Below, piece by piece: positions 58,450-64,000 of a stretch of 64,000 bases of DNA (its first letter is position 1; each line of letters opens with the position of its first letter). The stretch lies in NCBI GenBank assembly GCA_016617855.1, contig JAECUM010001791.1:1-64000 (forward strand). The letters are read 5' to 3'. The translations under genes and the position numbers were made by a program. Under the pieces are notes generated by a model. It ran no database searches and was not told the origin of the DNA. It was given only the letters and a program-made list of their open reading frames with translations. Source of the DNA: Megalonaias nervosa (taxonomy: Eukaryota > Mollusca > Bivalvia > Unionida > Unionidae).

Positions 58450-59251
58450 CAGACCTGCCAACCCTGACGAGTCCGTTTCAGTAAGGCAGTTGATTTTTTC
58501 CGTAAGTTTGACCATTTTTCAGTAAGGTGTTTAAAAAATACCATAAAGTGCTATTGTAAAGCTCGAAAACGTAATTAAAAGTTTGGTATTCGAAACATGC
58601 AGCGAAAATAAACATTATGTTCAACTTAAAAGTTTGTAAAGTACGCGTAGACTTTATTTACCACTAGTACAGTTGCAGAAACTCAAGTTCCAAACACTAT
58701 GCAGCTCAATGGCTTGTTGCTATCTCAACTTGATGTAATTCTTATCTTTTTCCATTTCACATGACGACGGCAGTCATATCTCTCGCCACGAGTTATACTC
58801 AAATTGGCACGTTATGTCCAATAAACATAATTGTGTTCCTTCCAGCTTTTATTCACAAGAATCTGAATATTCTTTTTTATTCTTCGGTGTTGATTATTAA
58901 CACTTTTCAAGAGGCTTATTTTCCCTTTCGTCTTAAACATGCATCTCTTGCTGGATGCCAGTTTTTAAAAAAATTCTAAAATCAACAGTCTGATCATGCA
59001 GACGCTTCGCATGAACAAATAGGTGCAGTTTAAAGCGTCTGAGGTGCTGCTGTAAAGTTAGTCTGGTTCCCTGACTAATTTCACTAATTCTAATACGAAA
59101 CCCGGATCCAAATCAAACACGGATTAATAAATTTTCTTGAGTTTTCGGCAATGATCATTTTTACGTAGTTTTTGCTTTTATGCCGCAAGTCCATATTTTA
59201 AAGGTAATTTTCGTAAGACTTACGGCAAAATCGTAAGGGTTGGCAGGTCTG
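58450..59251. mobile_element. 802-bp TIR DNA transposon, non-autonomous
   Basis: Left end CAGACCTGCCAACCCTGACG and right end, in reverse, CAGACCTGCCAACCCTTACG are inverted repeats of at least 20 bp with one mismatch. It is flanked by GCTTTG on both sides. Duplication copy 1 has the uninterrupted site at about 54438-54450 (CCTTGCTTTAGTGTGACAA), proving an insertion. The CAG terminus recalls hAT elements, but they normally make 8-bp duplications; 6 bp would fit IS3EU, Dada or a hAT variant. The only ORF (58761-58979, 72 codons) has no transposase motif. Confidence 0.87.
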
Positions 59252-59257
59252 GCTTTG
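59252..59257 (+). repeat. Target-site duplication, right (802-bp element)
   Basis: GCTTTG, identical to 58444-58449. Confidence 0.8.
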
Positions 59258-60626
59258 CTGTGACAATTTATTAATAACGCTGCACAGTCTTGAAAATACT
59301 GGTGAACTAGGGCGAGCGCAACAGTGCGACGAGACAAAAACACATATCTGACACTCTTAACATGTGTCCAACTTGAGACACAGAATGCTGAAAGTTGTCA
59401 CTATGAACGCGAATACTTTTAAAAAATCGAAGGCTACCTAGGTACAGTTTTTCATTTTACAATCATTGTATCGTATTATATATTTTACATATTTATCATC
59501 TCTAGATCCATCTACACGCATCAGCTGTCTTTCAAACCCACTGCCTTACGAACATTATCGCTGTTATGATTTTAACCTATTTTAACTTCTAGCTTTTGTT
59601 CGGGTACCGGAGCTATTTTTTAAAGCAAGGGCATATGTAATGTACTGGAGAAGCAATTTTAGTTCATTTATATTCGATTATCTTTATTTGTCAAATAACG
59701 CTTTGTATCAAACTGCGATGATGCTTCGAGTAAACTGTGGTGCTAGAAACAATCAATCAAACTGTAGACAAAAGCATCTCAAGTCAATGCTTTCCAGTTA
59801 ACTTCGAATTATCCCCTTCATGTGACTCTTCTGTGAACAAAGAAAACAATATAATGGAAAAATGCATCTCACATCTGATAGAACTGTAATTTATTGTAAC
59901 CTTCATGTGAATTTTTTAATAAAAATCTAAGATGAAAGGAAATCTCAACAGATTTCGTTTCACTAAAATATTAAAATATCGTGAAATCTCAAGCAAAAAC
60001 GACTCAAATGGTGGGGGGGGGGGCTGCCATGGGGTGCTTCTATTCGATACTTACTGGGTGACAGGCGTTAACTGTCAGCACAGATAAGAAAAGTGTCTAT
60101 CGATTGCATCATATTGTAGTATAGAGATACATTTCTCTTCATGCACATAAAATGAGCATGGATAAGAGAATTTTGGTCTAAACTGAATACATCCTGTCAA
60201 TTAATTACTTTAAACTTCTGAAATGGCCACTCGACAAATGTGAACACCAAACTATACCTGACTAGACCGAAACGTTCAAAATACACGAATATCAGGATTT
60301 AATCTGAGTTTAATGGATTGTGTTTGCATCCTGATCCGCTAGTGCATTATGACACAGAAGATCACCGTCCAGGTTGTTTGCAGTTGATGCTGACGTATAC
60401 GTGATTATATAATGTATTGATCAAAAAGTAATCCTAACCTAACCTATATGCGAGAATATAGTGTATTCTTCAAAAAGTAATCTTAACCTGACCTATCGCC
60501 GAATTGCAACAACTGGCCAATATATCAGCGTTTTATCACGTTGCTGAATATTATCAAAACAAGTTTCAAAATGGCAATAATTTGTAATAATTTAAACGAC
60601 AGTCCACAAGAAACTATCCTTAAAGT

Positions 60627-60845
60627 GGGGCCCTATGTAACTGAGTGGTCTAAGGCGCTCGCCTTTACATATCACTCACAACTCACCTATATCTTCTTTG
60701 GTTCGATCCTCGGCTCGACCAACGTGGGTATGTGGAAAAACTTGCAAGTAACTTCCAGTAGGTCAATGGTTCTTCCCCAACCAGGTACAGCCTATCATGT
60801 GCTGAAAAATGGCCTTAAACCCCACTAAACCAAACCAAGCCAAGC
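60627..60845 (+). repeat. SINE-A, third head-bearing copy
   Basis: GGGGCCCTATGTAACTGAGT then TGGTCTAAGGCGCTCGCC (A box) and GGTTCGATCCTCGGC (B box near 60700), followed by the family body ACGTGGGTATGTG, AACTTGCAAGTAACTTCC and GCTGAAAAATGGCCTTAAAC. It ends in AAACCAAACCAAGCC. The B box is better preserved than in the copy at 57929. ORF 60541-60828 is incidental. Confidence 0.85.
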
Positions 60846-61625
60846 ATGAGCATTATCTACGTTTCTGAATTTCGTCATATCGATTTATTTCTCAATGACA
60901 CAATATTTACCCAGTAAGAAAGTTTAAGACCACTGAAATTTCAGCAGTGTAACTATAATTTTTGTAGGTAATGCCTACTTTCATACATCTGTAATAGTAA
61001 TAGCTTTTAGCAATGTGGGATTAAATAATACAGCCATTCAGATGAATTCATAAATTTTAATCTACAAAAGGTCATACATGCCATGTAGGCGTACAGAATC
61101 GACTATTACAGTAATGAGTGTCATTGCTTTAGAATCTGATAACACATAACTTTAAATGGCAATTATTCATTTTATCTGGAGCCTCATACACCCATATTTC
61201 TTTGGAAGGCCATTATTTACACGCCCCGAGAAGTACATACGGCAAACGAGATCAACGTAAAGGTACGACCCAGTACATGTAACAATAAAAGCAGTGCGTG
61301 TCGAAACAAAATTCGTACTACCCTGTTATTTGTTATGACAGACCAGGCACCCTCTTTTTTTTTTTTTTTGGCCCAGTTTAGTACCTGGCAACCATTGCAA
61401 AAGTCCATAGCGATCCATAATTTTCGTCTGGAAGTTTATTATGACATTTATGTTGCAGAATATTCAACAGTCAGGACTGAACATAATTTGGTTGAACAAA
61501 TTTAGTATTTAATATTAAAATAACAATTTATATTTATTTTAATTTGAATACATGCGCCAACATGACCATCCTGACATACACTAAACACAAACATCGTAAC
61601 ACGTGACTGAAAGAATAAACACTGC

Positions 61626-61659
<34 letters not shown>

Positions 61660-61684
61660 CATACATACTTACATACATACATAG
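61626..61684 (+). repeat. CATA tetranucleotide microsatellite
   Basis: About 14 units with two interruptions. Confidence 0.95.
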
Positions 61685-62469
61685 TTTTCTTTTGTTTTTG
61701 TGGATTTTAACGGCACCTTTTACACATTTTTGGCTAAATCATGCCGAGGAAATGGGAGCCAAGTGCATTTGTACTGTATACATATACTGCGAACATATTT
61801 GGGTCTAAGAATCGAATACGGAACTCAAAACCATGGCAAAATATCAATTAATTAGAACTGTATAAAATTCATTCGTACCATGAGTAAGAATGCAAATGGG
61901 AAAAAAAAAATTCGTATTAATTTTACTCCCATCTTTTATATCAGCAGAGAGAGAAATAGAGAGAGAGAGAGACAGAGACAGAGAGAGACAGACAGACAGA
62001 TGGCGATCACTTCATAACTCGTTGCAAGTCGACAATATCTCCCGGAAATTGTCATCCCAAACTAGTTATTCATGTACAAGTCCTGGGCACTTAATGCCTT
62101 TTTATTACAAACTGGTCAACTTGTATGGTGATTACATTTCGAAGAATGATTAATTAATTACGTGTTCACCTGATGGGTGGGTTAATCAAAACACGTTTGA
62201 TGTATACGGAACCCGCTGTCAATACAAATGTGTGGAATTTCTCACAGATGTACATGTCACCATTTGCCGATTGAAAGGCCGTCTGATTACCGCCGACTCC
62301 AAAATTCCCAACAGACCTATGCAAACTGTGGCTCAAGGTCAACTAAAATTGGACAAAATTACAGGTGTTGCCAGAAATTATCTGGGCTGTCAAGGAGGTA
62401 TTTGTTGATTTTTCATCGACTTGTGTTGCAAGTGTACAGCTGTGCAAATATTTAGAGTTTTTCAGATAC

Positions 62470-62471
<2 letters not shown>

Positions 62472-62518
<47 letters not shown>
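62472..62518. repeat. AG microsatellite
   Basis: About 23 AG units. Confidence 0.95.
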
Positions 62519-62521
<3 letters not shown>

Positions 62522-63428
62522 TATGGTGCAGATTATATACATAAACCAACTCATCAGATGTATAATGCAACAACTTTATCCACGCTGCTAATAACCTCAC
62601 ATTTTCTACAAAATGAATATAATGTCAGAAGCCGTTAGAGTTAAATCCCTTGCGAACACAGACTGTTGCTTTTTCCTGCTCCCAAATAATTAATATCCAT
62701 TATTAACATAATGCTATGGCATCCTCCATTTCGATTACTAAGCAGATCACACAAACATCAATACTGGATTGTGTGTGTCTGATAATGGTGGGGCCTGTCT
62801 TTTCTCCCTTAGACCTTAATCACGGGAACAAAGACAAACACTGGGGTTGTAGCCCGGGAATAACTCTAGGTTTGATAGTACAAAGCGGTCGATATATCTC
62901 AAAACCATATCGGAGCGCGGTCATATCCAATAACGAGAAAAATCAGGGGGTTTTCCTGTTTGAAGAGACAAAACGCAGCGGGTTATTATGACAAGTGTAC
63001 ATTGCCACTTATCAATCACGATATCATATTGCTCGGGATCAGCTGGTCGCTACTGAAGCCAGATGCGAAACGGGGTCAATCGTGTTTTTAAAACTGATTA
63101 TCGGAAGAATGTCGATAAAAGTATACATCATTATATGTCAGGATTGAGGACTATATATGATTTACAACTACAATAATTACAATCCTAGATGTAAAAATGA
63201 TTGAACAGCCAAATGGTCATTTAGGTATGGTGTGAAAGGCATATGTCCGTCGATGTCTCATCAATCATTCATTATGCACACAAGGCATTTTGGGTTATGG
63301 ATTGCGGGAATGAATAGAAACAGAGATGTTACCTAATGCGCATCGATACCATTCAATCTGAATGAATATTGCTCGTATTTCCCTAACGTGGCGATGTTTA
63401 ATGCAGCATCTCACCCGTAGATCCAGTG

Positions 63429-63430
<2 letters not shown>

Positions 63431-63492
<62 letters not shown>
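63431..63492. repeat. AT microsatellite
   Basis: Thirty-one AT units. Confidence 0.97.
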
Positions 63493-63496
<4 letters not shown>

Positions 63497-64000
63497 CCGA
63501 GCACACTGATAACACTATTTTGTTTAAGGTTTCAATAACTACTTCCCTTTCAGTGGGAATTAACCAATCTCTACTTTAAATTGAGGAATATATATTGGAG
63601 ATTATTTAATGCATCGCCTCTAATGCAGTATTCCTATAGTCACGAGGAGTTAAAGAACTTAACGGTAACGGTGTTTGATCTGAAAAATACAAGCCAGTCG
63701 TACTACCTACCAGTTTGGCCTGTGTAGATCGGTTACTGCTACATTGGCTGAAGCTGCACATAGAGGTATGGAGCACCGTTAGCCTGTCATTTCATTCAAT
63801 ACAGCCACCTAAAACCAAGCTCCTATCCGCAGCCCGCATCCCAGAATCACGCACAAAAATATCCTATTTTCTCCTTCCTCATTTACCATGTAGATATTAT
63901 ATTTCCGAAGATAGGTATGAAATATTCAGTAAACCACGGCAGTACCACTGATTCATTAAAACACTTCCAGTGAGAAGAAAACTGTGCATAAATCACCCTC

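Larger units (their letters stand above)
56300..60345 (+). repeat. Tandem segmental duplication, copy 2
   Basis: Second copy of the unit at 51660-56255, immediately adjacent and in the same orientation. It carries two insertions missing from copy 1: SINE-A at 57929-58180 and a TIR element at 58450-59251. It lacks the 303-bp MITE. Confidence 0.85.
60846..64000. other. No recognisable gene; microsatellites
   Basis: Microsatellites at 61626-61684 (CATA), 61945-62000 (GA and GACA), 62472-62518 (AG) and 63431-63492 (AT). ORFs 62228-62455 and 62716-62991 (75 and 91 codons) carry no motif I recognise. Confidence 0.45.

Overview
This is a eukaryotic, AT-rich, repeat-dominated, gene-poor window, most likely from a marine mollusc and probably a bivalve. 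That placement is inferred from the style of the repeats: tRNA-headed SINEs, leader-plus-monomer elements and very long dinucleotide runs. No host marker gene is present. I find no convincing host exon, rRNA gene or functional tRNA gene. Nearly everything that can be recognised is a mobile element or its remains.

Layout. (1) 1-4.8 kb: no recognisable gene, one long ATT microsatellite and a decayed SINE. (2) 4.8-14.6 kb: the main feature, a decayed but compact integrated virus-like element of the Polinton/Maverick-adintovirus type. It has a left block of unrecognised genes mostly on the minus strand and a fibre-like gene made of 47-codon repeats with a discoidin-like tip. A divergent plus-strand morphogenesis block follows: packaging ATPase, coiled-coil protein, penton-like protein, pX/pVI-like peptide, double jelly-roll major capsid protein, a capsid-associated protein, a small basic membrane peptide, adenain-like protease, zinc ribbon, phospholipase A2-like protein and a truncated integrase. 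No DNA polymerase B is visible. (3) 16.2-22.9 kb: leader-plus-145-bp-monomer arrays, three copies of a 0.65-kb unknown repeat (R1), a 1.2-kb foldback DNA transposon with a perfect 9-bp target duplication, and a second foldback. (4) 26.5-28.0 kb: decayed LINE reverse transcriptase. (5) 29.2-35.4 kb: inverted R1 copy, another monomer array and a decayed jockey-like LINE (ORF1 zinc knuckles and RT). (6) 36.0-40.0 kb: a deleted Ty3/gypsy-type LTR retrotransposon with integrase upstream of RT (Gmr1-like order). (7) 40-51 kb: SINEs, minisatellites, a two-subtype satellite, a near-perfect palindrome and otherwise blank sequence. (8) 51.7-60.3 kb: a diverged tandem segmental duplication of about 4 kb. 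Its two copies serve as each other's empty sites and expose three separate transposon insertions. (9) 60.6-64 kb: a SINE and microsatellites.

How it fits together. The 5-14.6 kb block reads as one former viral genome. Fibre, capsid, penton, ATPase, protease and PLA2 would build and open a particle, and the integrase would insert it. Genes abut or overlap by a few bases, as in a virus, but most carry stops or frameshifts, so this copy is dead. Every other coding trace is an independent, non-functional retroelement.
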